A stretch of DNA of 64,000 nt from Aeromicrobium tamlense (GTDB lineage Bacteria; Actinomycetota; Actinomycetes; Propionibacteriales; Nocardioidaceae). The notes beneath the pieces are model-generated. The model searched no databases. It worked only from the letters and a program-made list of their open reading frames with translations, and had not been told where the DNA came from. This document shows positions 56,801 to 64,000 of this stretch, one piece after another. The DNA is taken from contig NZ_JACBZN010000001.1 in assembly GCF_013408555.1 (NCBI RefSeq), positions 3,303,061-3,367,060 of the forward strand. The letters are read 5' to 3'. The position numbers were made by a program, and so were the translations under genes. Every line of letters starts with the position of its first letter. Positions within the stretch are counted from its first letter, which is position 1.

Positions 56801-57369
56801 AGGCCGCTGAAGCGCGACATCGCCACGGCGTGCAGGCCCAGCCGGAGGCACTCGGCCGGGTCGGCAGGCACGAGCACGGGCATGCCCAGCTCGGCGATCG
56901 CGATCTCGCTCGAGCTGGGGACGGTGGAGGACTTGGCGATCGAGTCGTCGCCGACGATGGCGACGGCGCCGCCCTCGTGGTGGGCGCCGCCGAGGTTCGC
57001 GTGGCGGAGTGCGTCGGAGGCCCGGTCGAGACCCGGCGCCTTGCCGTACCAGTACCCGACGATTCCGTCGTTGATCCGGTCCGTGGCGTTGCCGGCGAGC
57101 TGGCTGCCCTGGACGATGTTCGCCGCGAGCTCCTCGTTGAGTCCCGGCTTGAACTGGACGTCGGCGGCGTCGAGCAGCTGCTGCTGACGCGAGAGCTCGA
57201 GGTCGTAGCCGGCGAGCGGAGATCCCTCGTAGCCGGACACCAGCCCGGCGGTTCGACGACCCTCGCGACGGTCGAAGCGCGCGACGTCCAGCGGGAGGCG
57301 CACGAGCGCCTGCAAGCCGGACATGAAGACGGTTCCGTCCTCGACCGTGTAGCGATCCGAGAGCTTCAT
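53872..57369 (-). CDS. Indolepyruvate ferredoxin oxidoreductase, fused form
   Basis: An 1165-residue enzyme combining the alpha (thiamine-binding) and gamma parts in one chain. It oxidatively decarboxylates aryl or branched 2-oxo acids to acyl-CoA and reduces ferredoxin. LVSGYEGSPLAGYDLELSR is at the N-terminus, YFCSGCPHNRST and GIGCSGMVSLMP belong to the thiamine pyrophosphate domain, CEGCGDCGDKSNCLSVQ and SCNIDLSCLDGDCPSF carry Fe-S cysteines, and GIGGTGVVTVSQI starts the gamma domain. AGGAGG lies six bases before ATG 57369. It is divergent from a PucR regulator and upstream of a coupled SDR gene. Confidence 0.92.
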   Translation of the reverse strand: MKLSDRYTVEDGTVFMSGLQALVRLPLDVARFDRREGRRTAGLVSGYEGSPLAGYDLELSRQQQLLDAADVQFKPGLNEELAANIVQGSQLAGNATDRINDGIVGYWYGKAPGLDRASDALRHANLGGAHHEGGAVAIVGDDSIAKSSTVPSSSEIAIAELGMPVLVPADPAECLRLGLHAVAMSRFSGLWTGLKIATNVADGTASTTVSSDFAPVIPSRRIAGRDFTHTVSARFLQPTLAELERSLFTERIELARRYIVANDINRVEGAGHGAVVGIVAAGGTYYDVRQALAGLGLDDEDLEASGIRLLKLGAVHPLDPEQIKDFAIGLCEVIVVEEKRSFVESALKEILYGHLEAPSVSGKRTLTGLPLFRADADLTPEIIADVLRARLAEHVSLPEVEVELTTRPRRRARIQLPLLTANRTPYFCSGCPHNRSTKVPEGSLVGAGIGCSGMVSLMPEERVGDVIGMTQMGGEGATWIGMSPFVESGHLFQNMGDGTFHHSGSLAIRAAVASGANITYKLLYNSAVAMTGGQEAVGLMTVDEIVEELLAEGVAKVVITTEEPRRYRRRRLPKGVDVRHRDELMRTQEELSRTPGVTVLVNDQECATELRRKRKRKIVEAPPTRAFINQRVCEGCGDCGDKSNCLSVQPVSTELGRKTKIHQASCNIDLSCLDGDCPSFLTVTPGGAKAKREVPALSADTLPEPEPVVSADAFEMRITGIGGTGVVTVSQIVATAAQIDGRFVRGLDQTGLAQKGGAVVSDVKLSTTPVDRANKIASGQADLYLGCDVLVAAQDSYLGVAHEERTVAIVSTAEVPTGAMVTDTTVSFPEAESTVGRIQQVTRESESRFVDARAMTLDLFDDDQFANIFLLGVAHQAGALPVRAASIETALELNGVAVERNVQAFRRGRQFVADRAALLSDLTAEAPETSALAPVSDRVRSLVAQAGFAEGAADTELVTSRAADLESYQSLAYARRYVEVVGQVREREAATAPGSSELTLAVAQHLHKVMAYKDEYEVARLSIDPSLDAALEAEFGPGAKAQYRLHPPMLRALGMKRKIALGAWFKPAFRALYAMRRLRGTALDPFGMAKVRRAERQLREEYVELVGRISRDLPELGVERAAAIAALPDLVRGYEDIKLRNIELYRERLAEALAPAGPALTEVTA

Positions 57370-57436
57370 CGACGACCTCCTGTGACGTGGATCTCTGATT
57401 CAATCGGACCTGACTCGTGATATCACCGGTCAGAAG

Positions 57437-57484
57437 CACCAAATCCCGGCCAGAACGGGCTGGTCTTTGGTGGATTCCACAAAG
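57437..57484. promoter_or_regulatory. Candidate operator between the oxidoreductase and pucR genes
   Basis: CACCAAA (57437-57443) is inversely repeated as TTTGGTG (57466-57472), and CTTTG with CAAAG (57465-57469, 57480-57484) around TGGA/TCCA makes a second nested inverted repeat. The cluster lies just before the pucR ribosome site and could be the binding site of the PucR protein for both directions. Confidence 0.4.
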
Positions 57485-57491
57485 GAGGGTC

Positions 57492-58610
57492 ATGGACGAC
57501 CACGAGAAGCGCCTCGCGACGGCCCTGTGCGCCCGGGTGGCGGCCGACCTCGACGAGCTGGGACCGCGCATCACGCGCAGCATCCGGCTCGCCCAGCCCG
57601 AGTACTCGCTCGTGCCCCTGGACGACCACGTCGAGCACGTCACCGAGCAGCAGCGGCTGCTGCTGATCGCGCTCGGGCGGCACGAGGTCGTGAGCGGCAG
57701 CCAGCGGGCACGCGCCGCGGACCTCGGCCGGCTGCGGGCCACCCAGGGCGTGAGCGTCGCGACCGTCATCGGGGCGTACCACGTGGGCAACCGCGAGCTG
57801 TGGCAGAACCTCGTCGCCTACGCGGACGAGGAGACCTCCTGCCTGCCGGGACTGGCGACGCTGCTGTGGCGCTCGATCGAGGTGATGACGGCAGAGATCG
57901 TCGCGGCCTACGAGACCACGGCCCGGGCGCGCCAGACCCACGCCCTGTCGCTGCGGCAGCGGCTCGTCGAGCTGCTCCAGCGCGACGAGCTGGCGGCCGA
58001 GGCGCACGACGTGGCCGTCACGCTCGGGCTCGACCCGGCCGGCGCGTTCGTCGGGGCGTGGGTCGGCCTCGAGGACGACCCGCTGGCGCAGGCCGCGAGC
58101 CTGACCTCCGGCCTGCGACGGGGCACGGCCTTCGCGGTCGGTCACCCTGCGGGCGTCCAGGTCCTGGCCCAGGGCTGCAGCGCCGACGAGCTCGAGCTCG
58201 CGATCCGCGCGGCGGAGCCCGACGTCCGGCTCGGGGTGGGTCTCGAGCGCGCCGGGCTCGAGGGCGCTCGCGACTCGTTGCTCGACGCCCGGCTGTGTCT
58301 CGAGATCGCCACCGACGCCCAGCCCACGCGCCGGTTCGAGGAGGACTGGCTGAGGGCGACGATCCGGTCCCAGGCCGACCGCCTGGACCCCATCGTGCGG
58401 GGGCTGCGGGACGTCGTCGAAGCCAATCCGCACCTCGTCGAGACGTTGGATGTGTACGTTGACACCGGCTTCTCGATCGCCGACACGGCGCGGGTCCTGC
58501 ACCTGCATCCGAACAGCGTCGCGTACCGCTTGGACCGGTGGAATCGTCTCACTGGTTGGGACGCAAAGACCTTCCGAGGGCTGTCGCAGTCGTTGCTCGC
58601 CGCAGTGTAG
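57492..58610 (+). CDS. PucR/CdaR-family transcriptional regulator
   Basis: A 372-residue regulator. The N-terminal about 170 residues are a helical sensor-type region (VSVATVIGAYHVGNRELWQN), a GGDEF-like or CdaR middle part follows (about 175-300), and the C-terminal PucR helix-turn-helix is TLDVYVDTGFSIADTARVL with HLHPNSVAYRLDRWNRLTG. AAAGGAGG lies four bases before ATG 57492. Its position between the indolepyruvate oxidoreductase and the oxidase-liv operon suggests it activates one or both in response to a nitrogenous substrate. Confidence 0.88.
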   Translation: MDDHEKRLATALCARVAADLDELGPRITRSIRLAQPEYSLVPLDDHVEHVTEQQRLLLIALGRHEVVSGSQRARAADLGRLRATQGVSVATVIGAYHVGNRELWQNLVAYADEETSCLPGLATLLWRSIEVMTAEIVAAYETTARARQTHALSLRQRLVELLQRDELAAEAHDVAVTLGLDPAGAFVGAWVGLEDDPLAQAASLTSGLRRGTAFAVGHPAGVQVLAQGCSADELELAIRAAEPDVRLGVGLERAGLEGARDSLLDARLCLEIATDAQPTRRFEEDWLRATIRSQADRLDPIVRGLRDVVEANPHLVETLDVYVDTGFSIADTARVLHLHPNSVAYRLDRWNRLTGWDAKTFRGLSQSLLAAV

Positions 58611-58641
58611 TAACTAATTTTCCCTGCAATCTCGGCTTTTT

Positions 58642-58678
58642 ACATTGCGGAAACGCAATGTTGACTAAGCGCTCGCTT
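58642..58678 (+). promoter_or_regulatory. Inverted repeats at the oxidase-liv operon promoter
   Basis: ACATTGCG (58642-58649) and CGCAATGT (58654-58661) form a perfect inverted repeat around GAAA. TTGACT (58661-58666) could be a -35, with TATCTT (58688-58693) as a poorly spaced -10. AAGCG-CT-CGCTT (58667-58678) is a second palindrome directly after it. The site is AT-richer than the surrounding DNA. Confidence 0.5.
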
Positions 58679-58756
58679 GTGCCCCGCTATCTTCGGGTGT
58701 CATAGTGCTGCTCCTGTGATGGATGTCACGTGGAGCCGAGGTAGGGAGTCGAGCGC

Positions 58757-59911
58757 ATGACCCAATCCGAATTCGATGTGATCGTCGTCGGCGGCGGGAT
58801 CGCCGGCGTGTCGATCGCCAGCGAGCTGTCGAGCGACCGGTCGGTCTGCCTCGTCGAGATGGAGTCCTCGCTGGCCTTCCACACGACCGGCCGATCGGCC
58901 GCGACGTTCCTGGAGACCTACGGCGGACCGAACATCCGCGCGCTCACCACGGGCAGCCGCGAGTTCCTCACGAAGCCCCCCGCGGAGTTCGAGCAGATCC
59001 TCATGACGCCCCGGCCGCTGCTGCAGTTCGCGAAGCAGGGTCGCGAGAGCGTGATCGAGGAGCTGCACCGCGACGTGCTGCCCCTGGTCCCCGATGCCGA
59101 GCTGGTCGACGAGGCGCGGATGATGCAGCTGTTCCCGCTGCTGCGACCGGGCTTCTCGAACGTCGGCATGTACGAGCCCGGCGCCATGGAGCTCGACGTC
59201 CTGGCGATCCACGGCGGCTACGTCCGGACGGCTCGCCAGAACGGCGCCGAGATCCACAAGGGCGCCAAGGTCGAGCGCATCGAGCGCGAGGACGACGGCC
59301 GCTGGTCGGTCACCACGAGCGACGGGGAGATCCGGCGCGCGCCGCTGGTGGTCAACGCCGCCGGAGCCTGGGCCGACGTCGTGGCCGAGGCGGCCGGCGT
59401 GCGCCAGATCGGGCTGCGACCGCTGCTGCGGACGATCTTCATGGTCTCCTCGCCCGGCGGCGCCGGCACGAAGGACCTGCCCATCCTGGGCGACATCGAC
59501 CAGGCGTTCTACGTCAAGCCGGAGGGAGAGCAGTTCCTGTGCTCGCCGGCCGACGAGACCCCCAGCGAGCCGAAGGACGCCAAGCCCGACTCGCTCGAGA
59601 TCTCGCGGGCGATCGACGAGGTCAACGACGCGACCACGATCGGCGTGAAGGGCGTCTCCACCTCGTGGGGCGGCCTGCGCAGCTTCGTCCCCGACCGCAA
59701 CTTCGTGGTCGGCGAGGACCCCGAGGCCGCCGGCTTCTTCTGGTTCGCCGGACAGGGTGGCTACGGCATCCAGACCGCGCCCGCGACGGCCCGTCTCGGC
59801 GCGGCGCTGGCCCGCGGGGAGCAGGCGCCCCAGGACCTGCTCGACCGTGGCCTCGACCCGCTCGCGCTCGTCCCGCACCGTCCCGGCATGCTCGTCGACG
59901 CAGGGCACTGA
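58757..59911 (+). CDS. FAD-dependent amino-acid oxidase/dehydrogenase (DAO family)
   Basis: A 384-residue flavoprotein of the D-amino-acid oxidase/sarcosine oxidase-like family. The FAD-binding GGGIAGVSIASEL lies at residues about 12-24, VVNAAGAWADVVAE is the second flavin segment, and WFAGQGGYGIQTAPA is the C-terminal one. It oxidises the C-N bond of an amino acid or amine to the imino acid. It heads the operon with livHMGFK, so the imported compound is probably its substrate. The start is ATG 58757 with GGTAGGGAG upstream. Confidence 0.87.
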   Translation: MTQSEFDVIVVGGGIAGVSIASELSSDRSVCLVEMESSLAFHTTGRSAATFLETYGGPNIRALTTGSREFLTKPPAEFEQILMTPRPLLQFAKQGRESVIEELHRDVLPLVPDAELVDEARMMQLFPLLRPGFSNVGMYEPGAMELDVLAIHGGYVRTARQNGAEIHKGAKVERIEREDDGRWSVTTSDGEIRRAPLVVNAAGAWADVVAEAAGVRQIGLRPLLRTIFMVSSPGGAGTKDLPILGDIDQAFYVKPEGEQFLCSPADETPSEPKDAKPDSLEISRAIDEVNDATTIGVKGVSTSWGGLRSFVPDRNFVVGEDPEAAGFFWFAGQGGYGIQTAPATARLGAALARGEQAPQDLLDRGLDPLALVPHRPGMLVDAGH

Positions 59912-59918
59912 GGCCGCC

Positions 59919-60788
59919 ATGGAGCTCCTGCAGCAGATCATCAACGGTCTGACCATCGGCAGCACGTACGCCCTCGTGGCGATCGGATTCTCGGTCGTCT
60001 ACGGCGCGCTCGGGCTGGTCAACTTCGCCCACGGCGACATCCTCATGGCCGGCGCGTTCTCGACGTACGGGCTCTACACGCTCGGCGTCCCGCTGCCCCT
60101 GGCGTGCCTCGGCGGCATCGTCGTCGGCAGCCTGCTGGCGGTCGCGGTGGAGGAGGTCGCGGTACGGCCGGTCCTCACCCAGCACCTGCTCATCCCCATG
60201 ATGACCACGCTCGGCGCCGGACTCATCATCCGGAACATCGTCGAGCGCATCTGGGGCAACGGCACGCTGCCGTTCCCGTCGTTCACCGGCGGCGGCTACG
60301 TCCACATCGGCGACCTGCAGATCTCGAAGTCGGCGGTGGTCACGCTGGTCGTGGCGTTCGTCGCGATGTTCGCCTTCCTGGCGTTCCTGAAGTTCACCAA
60401 GGCGGGCTTCGCGATCCGCGCGGTCGCGCAGGACATGACGGCCGCCCGCCTCATGGGCGTGCCGGTCAACCGCACGATCGCCGTCGTCTACCTGACCGGT
60501 GGCGCGATGGGCGTCGTCGGCGGCCTGCTCTACGCGAACACGCTCGAGGTCGTCTACCTCGGCATGGGCTTCGCGGTGCTGCTCAAGGGCTTCGCGGCCG
60601 CGATCGTCGGTGGCATCGGCAACCTGCAGGGCGCCATGATCGGCGGCCTGGTCATCGGCGTGCTGGAGTCCACCGTCGGCCCCGCGACCGGCTCCTACCG
60701 CGACGCGGTGGCGTTCGTCCTGCTGATCGCGATCCTCCTCGTCCGTCCCACCGGCCTGCTCGGTGCCCGCATCCAGGAGCGTGTCTGA
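59919..60788 (+). CDS. livH: Branched-chain amino acid ABC permease LivH type
   Basis: A 289-residue permease with about eight membrane helices. INGLTIGSTYALVAIGFSVV and LVNFAHGDILMAGAF are the family-typical N-terminus, and VGGIGNLQGAMIGGLVIGV the conserved loop. It forms the channel with LivM. ATG 59919 is eight bases after the oxidase stop. The stop overlaps livM as TGATG. Confidence 0.93.
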   Translation: MELLQQIINGLTIGSTYALVAIGFSVVYGALGLVNFAHGDILMAGAFSTYGLYTLGVPLPLACLGGIVVGSLLAVAVEEVAVRPVLTQHLLIPMMTTLGAGLIIRNIVERIWGNGTLPFPSFTGGGYVHIGDLQISKSAVVTLVVAFVAMFAFLAFLKFTKAGFAIRAVAQDMTAARLMGVPVNRTIAVVYLTGGAMGVVGGLLYANTLEVVYLGMGFAVLLKGFAAAIVGGIGNLQGAMIGGLVIGVLESTVGPATGSYRDAVAFVLLIAILLVRPTGLLGARIQERV

Positions 60789-61846
60789 TGCTGCAGGTAC
60801 TCCCCAAGAAGCTCCTCTGGGCCATCGGCGCGATCGCGCTGGTCGCCGCGGTCCTGCTGCCGAATCTCGTCGAGCCGTACACGGTGCGCGTCGCCGCGCT
60901 GATCCTCGTGTTCACGGTGTTCGCCACGGGTCTCAACATCATCCTCGGGTTCACCGGTCTGCTGAGCTTCGGCCACGCCGCCGTCTTCGGCGTCGGCGCC
61001 TACGTCTCGGCGCGGCTCCTGCTCGACACCGGCATGCCGCTGCTGCTCGTCATGGTCGCGGCCACCGTCGGGGCGGGCGTGGTGGGGCTGCTGGTCGGCC
61101 TCACCTCATGGCGCGCGGGCGGCGACTACCTCGCCCTCGTGACGCTCGGCGTCGGCCAGATCTTCTACCTGTTCCTCATCAACGAGAAGGACCTGACGGG
61201 CGGCGCGACCGGCCTCCCGGGCATCCCCGCCGGCAACTTCTTCGGCTGGGACCTGGCGCCGCTGGAGAACACGTACCTGTTCATCCTCGCGGTCACCGTC
61301 GTCGTGATGGGCTTCGCCTGGGTCCTGGGACGGTCGTACTTCGGCCGGGCCATGCTCGCGGTGCGCGAGGACGAGATCATCGCCCGCGCCCACGGGATCA
61401 ACGTGCCGCTGACCAAGGTCCTGTCGTTCGGCATCGGCAGCGCGATCGCCGGTCTCGCCGGCGTGCTGCAGGTGCTGCTGCTGGGCTTCGTCGGACCCGC
61501 GACGTTCAAGGTCGACCAGTCGATCCTCGTGGTCGAGATCGTCCTGATCGGCGGCATGGCCACGACGATCGGCCCGCTGCTCGGCTCGATCCTCGTCATC
61601 GGCTCGACCGAGTACCTGCGAGCCCTGGCCGACTACCGCTCGGCCGTGTTCGGCGTGCTGATGCTCGTGATCCTGCTCTGGCGTCCGGGCGGTCTCGCCC
61701 AGATCTTCGGGCTGAGCTCGCGGACGCCCAACGCGGTCCGGCTGCCCTTCATCGGGAGGATCGGCCGCCGCAAGGGCGCGCCGGCTGCGACGCCCGCGGC
61801 GGACGAGATCGAGGACGAGCACGAGAAGGAGGAGGTCAGCCGATGA
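60788..61846 (+). CDS. livM: Branched-chain amino acid ABC permease LivM type
   Basis: A 352-residue permease with the family motif GLNIILGFTGLLSFGHAAVF and the EAA-like loop ARAHGINVPLTKVLSFGIGS. The last about 40 residues are a charged cytoplasmic tail (EIEDEHEKEE), longer than usual. ATG 60788 overlaps the livH stop by one base and the stop overlaps livG as ATGA. Confidence 0.93.
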   Translation: MLQVLPKKLLWAIGAIALVAAVLLPNLVEPYTVRVAALILVFTVFATGLNIILGFTGLLSFGHAAVFGVGAYVSARLLLDTGMPLLLVMVAATVGAGVVGLLVGLTSWRAGGDYLALVTLGVGQIFYLFLINEKDLTGGATGLPGIPAGNFFGWDLAPLENTYLFILAVTVVVMGFAWVLGRSYFGRAMLAVREDEIIARAHGINVPLTKVLSFGIGSAIAGLAGVLQVLLLGFVGPATFKVDQSILVVEIVLIGGMATTIGPLLGSILVIGSTEYLRALADYRSAVFGVLMLVILLWRPGGLAQIFGLSSRTPNAVRLPFIGRIGRRKGAPAATPAADEIEDEHEKEEVSR

Positions 61847-62613
61847 GCACGACCCTGCTGAAGGCGACCGACGTCGGCTGCCGGTTCGGAGGCGTCATCG
61901 CCCTCGACCGTGTCGACTTCGAGGTCGCCGAGAACGAGATCGTCGGCCTGATCGGGCCGAACGGATCGGGCAAGACCACCCTGCTGAACGTGCTCTCGGG
62001 CATCTACAAGCCCACGTCCGGCTCGCTCACGATCGGCGGCAACGACGTCCGCTGGCCGTCGTCGCGGATCCTGAGCAAGCGGTACAAGCTGGCGCGGACG
62101 TTCCAGAACATCCGCCTGGCGCCCGGGCTCACCGTGCGGGACAACGTCCTCATCGGGATGCACTCGACGTTCCACTGGTACGACGCGCTGCGCCGTGGCA
62201 GGTCGTCCCGCGAGGCGTCGGCCCGCCAGGCCGCCGACGAGATCCTCGAGTTCGTCGGGATCGCGGACAAGGCCGACCACATCGCCACGGACCTCAGCTA
62301 CGGCGACCAGCGCCGCGTGGAGATCTCGCGGGCGCTGGCGACCTCGCCGAAGCTGCTCCTGCTCGATGAGCCGGCTGCCGGCATGAACCCGCGCGAGGCC
62401 GCGTCGCTCGTGACCCTGATCCGCCAGATCCACGCCCAGCGAGACCTCTCGATCGTGGTCATCGAGCACAACATGAACGTCGTCATGAACACGGCGTCAC
62501 GGGTCATGGTGCTCGACGCCGGACTCTGCATCGCCCACGGCGACCCGAAGACCGTGAGCTCCGACGAGCAGGTGCTCGAGGCGTATCTGGGAAAGAGGTT
62601 CCGCAATGCCTGA
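61843..62613 (+). CDS. livG: Branched-chain amino acid ABC ATPase LivG type
   Basis: A 256-residue ATPase. Walker A GPNGSGKTT, Q-loop ARTFQNIRLAPGLTVRDN, signature LSYGDQRRVEISRAL, and Walker B LLLLDEPAAGMNPRE identify LivG. The signature has Tyr-Gly-Asp in place of the usual Gly-Gly, which is common for LivG. The end overlaps livF by eight bases. Confidence 0.94.
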   Translation: MSTTLLKATDVGCRFGGVIALDRVDFEVAENEIVGLIGPNGSGKTTLLNVLSGIYKPTSGSLTIGGNDVRWPSSRILSKRYKLARTFQNIRLAPGLTVRDNVLIGMHSTFHWYDALRRGRSSREASARQAADEILEFVGIADKADHIATDLSYGDQRRVEISRALATSPKLLLLDEPAAGMNPREAASLVTLIRQIHAQRDLSIVVIEHNMNVVMNTASRVMVLDAGLCIAHGDPKTVSSDEQVLEAYLGKRFRNA

Positions 62614-63370
62614 CCTGCTGCTGCAAGCCAAGGACCTGTGCGTCCAGTACGGACCCGTCACCGCCCTCGACGGCGTCTCGATCGAGGTCAACCGCGGCGA
62701 GATCGTCGCGCTGGTCGGTGCGAACGGCGCCGGCAAGTCCACGCTGCTCAAGACGCTCTCGGGCCTGCTGCGACCCGTGAGCGGGGAGGCCTCGTTCGAC
62801 GGGACCGACCTCGCGCGCACCCCGGCGCACCGGATCGTCTCGGCCGGGCTCGTGCACGTCCCGGAGGGCCGCCACGTGTTCCCCCGGTTCACGCTGCGCG
62901 AGAACCTCATGGCGGGCGCGTACACGGGCGACTTCCGCGCCGCGGCGAAGCAGGCCGACGAGATCATCGCGTCGACGCCGATCCTGGCGCGCCGCGCCGG
63001 CAGCACGGCCGGGCAGCTCTCCGGCGGCGAGCAGCAGTGGCTCGTCGTGGAGCGCGCGCTCATGGCGAATCCGACGATGATCATGCTCGACGAGCCGTCG
63101 ATGGGCCTGTCGCCCGTGCTCGCCGACCAGATCCTCGAGCTCGTGAGCCAGCTGCGCGACCGCGGCGTCACGGTGCTGCTGGTCGAGCAGAACGCGCTCG
63201 GCGCGATGGAGATCGCCGACCGCGTCTACGCGCTCGGCTCGGGCTCGATCCTCTACTCCGGCACGTCCGAGGAGCTGCGCCACAACGAGCACTTCGCCGA
63301 CCAGTTCCTGGGAGTCGTCTCGGCCGACGCCGAGGCGGCTGCCGCCACCAACCCCCCGCAAGAGAAGTAG
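62606..63370 (+). CDS. livF: Branched-chain amino acid ABC ATPase LivF type
   Basis: A 254-residue ATPase. Walker A GANGAGKST, the LivF-specific VPEGRHVFPRFTLRENL, signature LSGGEQQWLVVERAL, and Walker B MIMLDEPSMGLSP are intact. The signature's Trp in place of the usual Arg is a small departure. It pairs with LivG to drive the permeases. Confidence 0.94.
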   Translation: MPDLLLQAKDLCVQYGPVTALDGVSIEVNRGEIVALVGANGAGKSTLLKTLSGLLRPVSGEASFDGTDLARTPAHRIVSAGLVHVPEGRHVFPRFTLRENLMAGAYTGDFRAAAKQADEIIASTPILARRAGSTAGQLSGGEQQWLVVERALMANPTMIMLDEPSMGLSPVLADQILELVSQLRDRGVTVLLVEQNALGAMEIADRVYALGSGSILYSGTSEELRHNEHFADQFLGVVSADAEAAAATNPPQEK

Positions 63371-63379
63371 GAGCAACAC

Positions 63380-64000
63380 ATGTTCAGCAAGCGCGTGGCC
63401 CTGGCCGCCGCACTCAGCACGGCCCTCCTGGCCAGTGCGTGTGGCGGCGGCTCCGGCAGCAGTGACTCCGACACCGTCGTCCTGGCGGTCGCCGGACCCA
63501 TGACCGGCGACAGCGCCGAGTACGGCCAGCAGCAGCTGGCGGGCATCCAGCTCGCCGTCGACCAGTACACCGAGGGCGGCGGCATCCCCGAGGGCCCGCT
63601 GAAGGGCAAGAAGATCAAGGTCGTCAAGTACGACGACGCGGGCGACCCGAACCAGGCCGCGTCGGTCGCGCAGAAGATCTGCGACGACACCGAGGTCATC
63701 GGCGTCTTCGGCCACGTCAACTCCTCCGCGACCCTGGCGGCCGAGCCGATCTACGAGCGCTGCGGCGTCCCGCTGATCGTCAGCTACTCCTCGAACCCCG
63801 AGATCACGGCCGAGCTGCACGAGAACCTGTTCCGCACGCTCGTCGACGACGCCAAGCTGGGCGCCGAGATGGCCAGCTTCGCCGCGGGCGAGCTGAAGGG
63901 CAAGAACGTCGGCGTCATCTCCTCGGACGACGACTACGGCGTGGGCCTGAAGGAGAACTTCGAGCCCGCCGCCGAGGAGCTCGGCCTCACGGTCGCCAAG
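63380..64000 (+). CDS. livK: Branched-chain amino acid ABC substrate-binding lipoprotein (5' part)
   Basis: The first 207 residues of a periplasmic-type binding protein; the gene runs off the window. The signal peptide ends in lipobox ASAC with Cys21, followed by a Gly/Ser linker. LAVAGPMTGDSAEYGQQQL starts the Peripla_BP_6 fold, and GVFGHVNSSATLAAEPIYE with IVSYSSNPE forms the ligand site seen in LivJ-type proteins. GTAGGAG lies about eight bases before ATG 63380. It would give the importer its substrate preference. Confidence 0.92.
   Translation, partial: MFSKRVALAAALSTALLASACGGGSGSSDSDTVVLAVAGPMTGDSAEYGQQQLAGIQLAVDQYTEGGGIPEGPLKGKKIKVVKYDDAGDPNQAASVAQKICDDTEVIGVFGHVNSSATLAAEPIYERCGVPLIVSYSSNPEITAELHENLFRTLVDDAKLGAEMASFAAGELKGKNVGVISSDDDYGVGLKENFEPAAEELGLTVAK

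Overview
The window is 64 kb of very GC-rich DNA, densely coding on both strands. It looks like the chromosome of a mycolate-lacking actinobacterium. The evidence is a mycothiol synthase (mshD), GlnR next to a thioredoxin/rhodanese/SseC sulfur cluster, an XRE-hbhA-DUF2516 trio arranged as in mycobacteria, a MutT1-type Nudix-phosphatase fusion, a fused AccD/AccA carboxyltransferase, and many genes that appear leaderless. A Nocardioidaceae member such as Aeromicrobium is my best guess; this is inference. No rRNA, CRISPR array, integrase or transposase is visible.

Layout. 1-4.5 kb: start of an ABC ATPase, single-chain purL and a 59-residue unknown gene. 4.6-13.6 kb: phosphate region with DUF47-Pit transporter, then on the minus strand ppk, mutT1 and pstSCAB; PHO-box-like 11-bp repeats precede pstS and ppk. 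13.7-20.9 kb: alpha/beta hydrolase, accD-mshD operon, and mannose activation (manC, manA, HAD phosphomannomutase-like), with two long hairpins between convergent genes. 21-24.3 kb: glnR divergent from a sulfur operon carrying a cysteine-containing leader peptide. 24.3-30 kb: a secreted-protein cassette (TasA/CalY-like protein, SipW-like signal peptidase, Ig-like surface protein, membrane protein, response regulator, histidine kinase) with two near-identical promoters built from 11-bp direct repeats. 30-35.8 kb: tagD-like gene, CoA-binding protein, LCP ligase, dtd, nitrobindin, ygfZ, DEAD-box helicase.

35.8-40.2 kb: three consecutive paralogous secreted EEP-fold proteins with fibronectin-like N-termini. 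40.3-43.2 kb: XRE-hbhA operon, DUF2516, PadR/membrane pair. 43.3-49.3 kb: typA, marR-MFS exporter, LysE exporter, DUF1906 secreted protein. 49.4-51.5 kb: tRNA-Phe, hemerythrin-like protein, and a DUF3800 gene in a small insertion flanked by ~86-bp direct repeats that reach into the end of tRNA-Asp. 51.5-64 kb: gluQRS, tetR, SDR, a fused indolepyruvate ferredoxin oxidoreductase, a PucR regulator, and an amino-acid oxidase-livHMGFK operon that runs off the window. This last part reads as uptake and oxidation of amino acids or related amines.

The strongest candidates for a little-described system are the 24.3-30 kb surface cassette, where the repeat promoters may be targets of the cassette's own two-component system, and the small DUF3800 insertion at tRNA-Asp. 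A recurrent start signal, TANNNT followed 6-8 bases later by ATG or GTG without a Shine-Dalgarno, appears at more than twenty genes and was used to choose starts.
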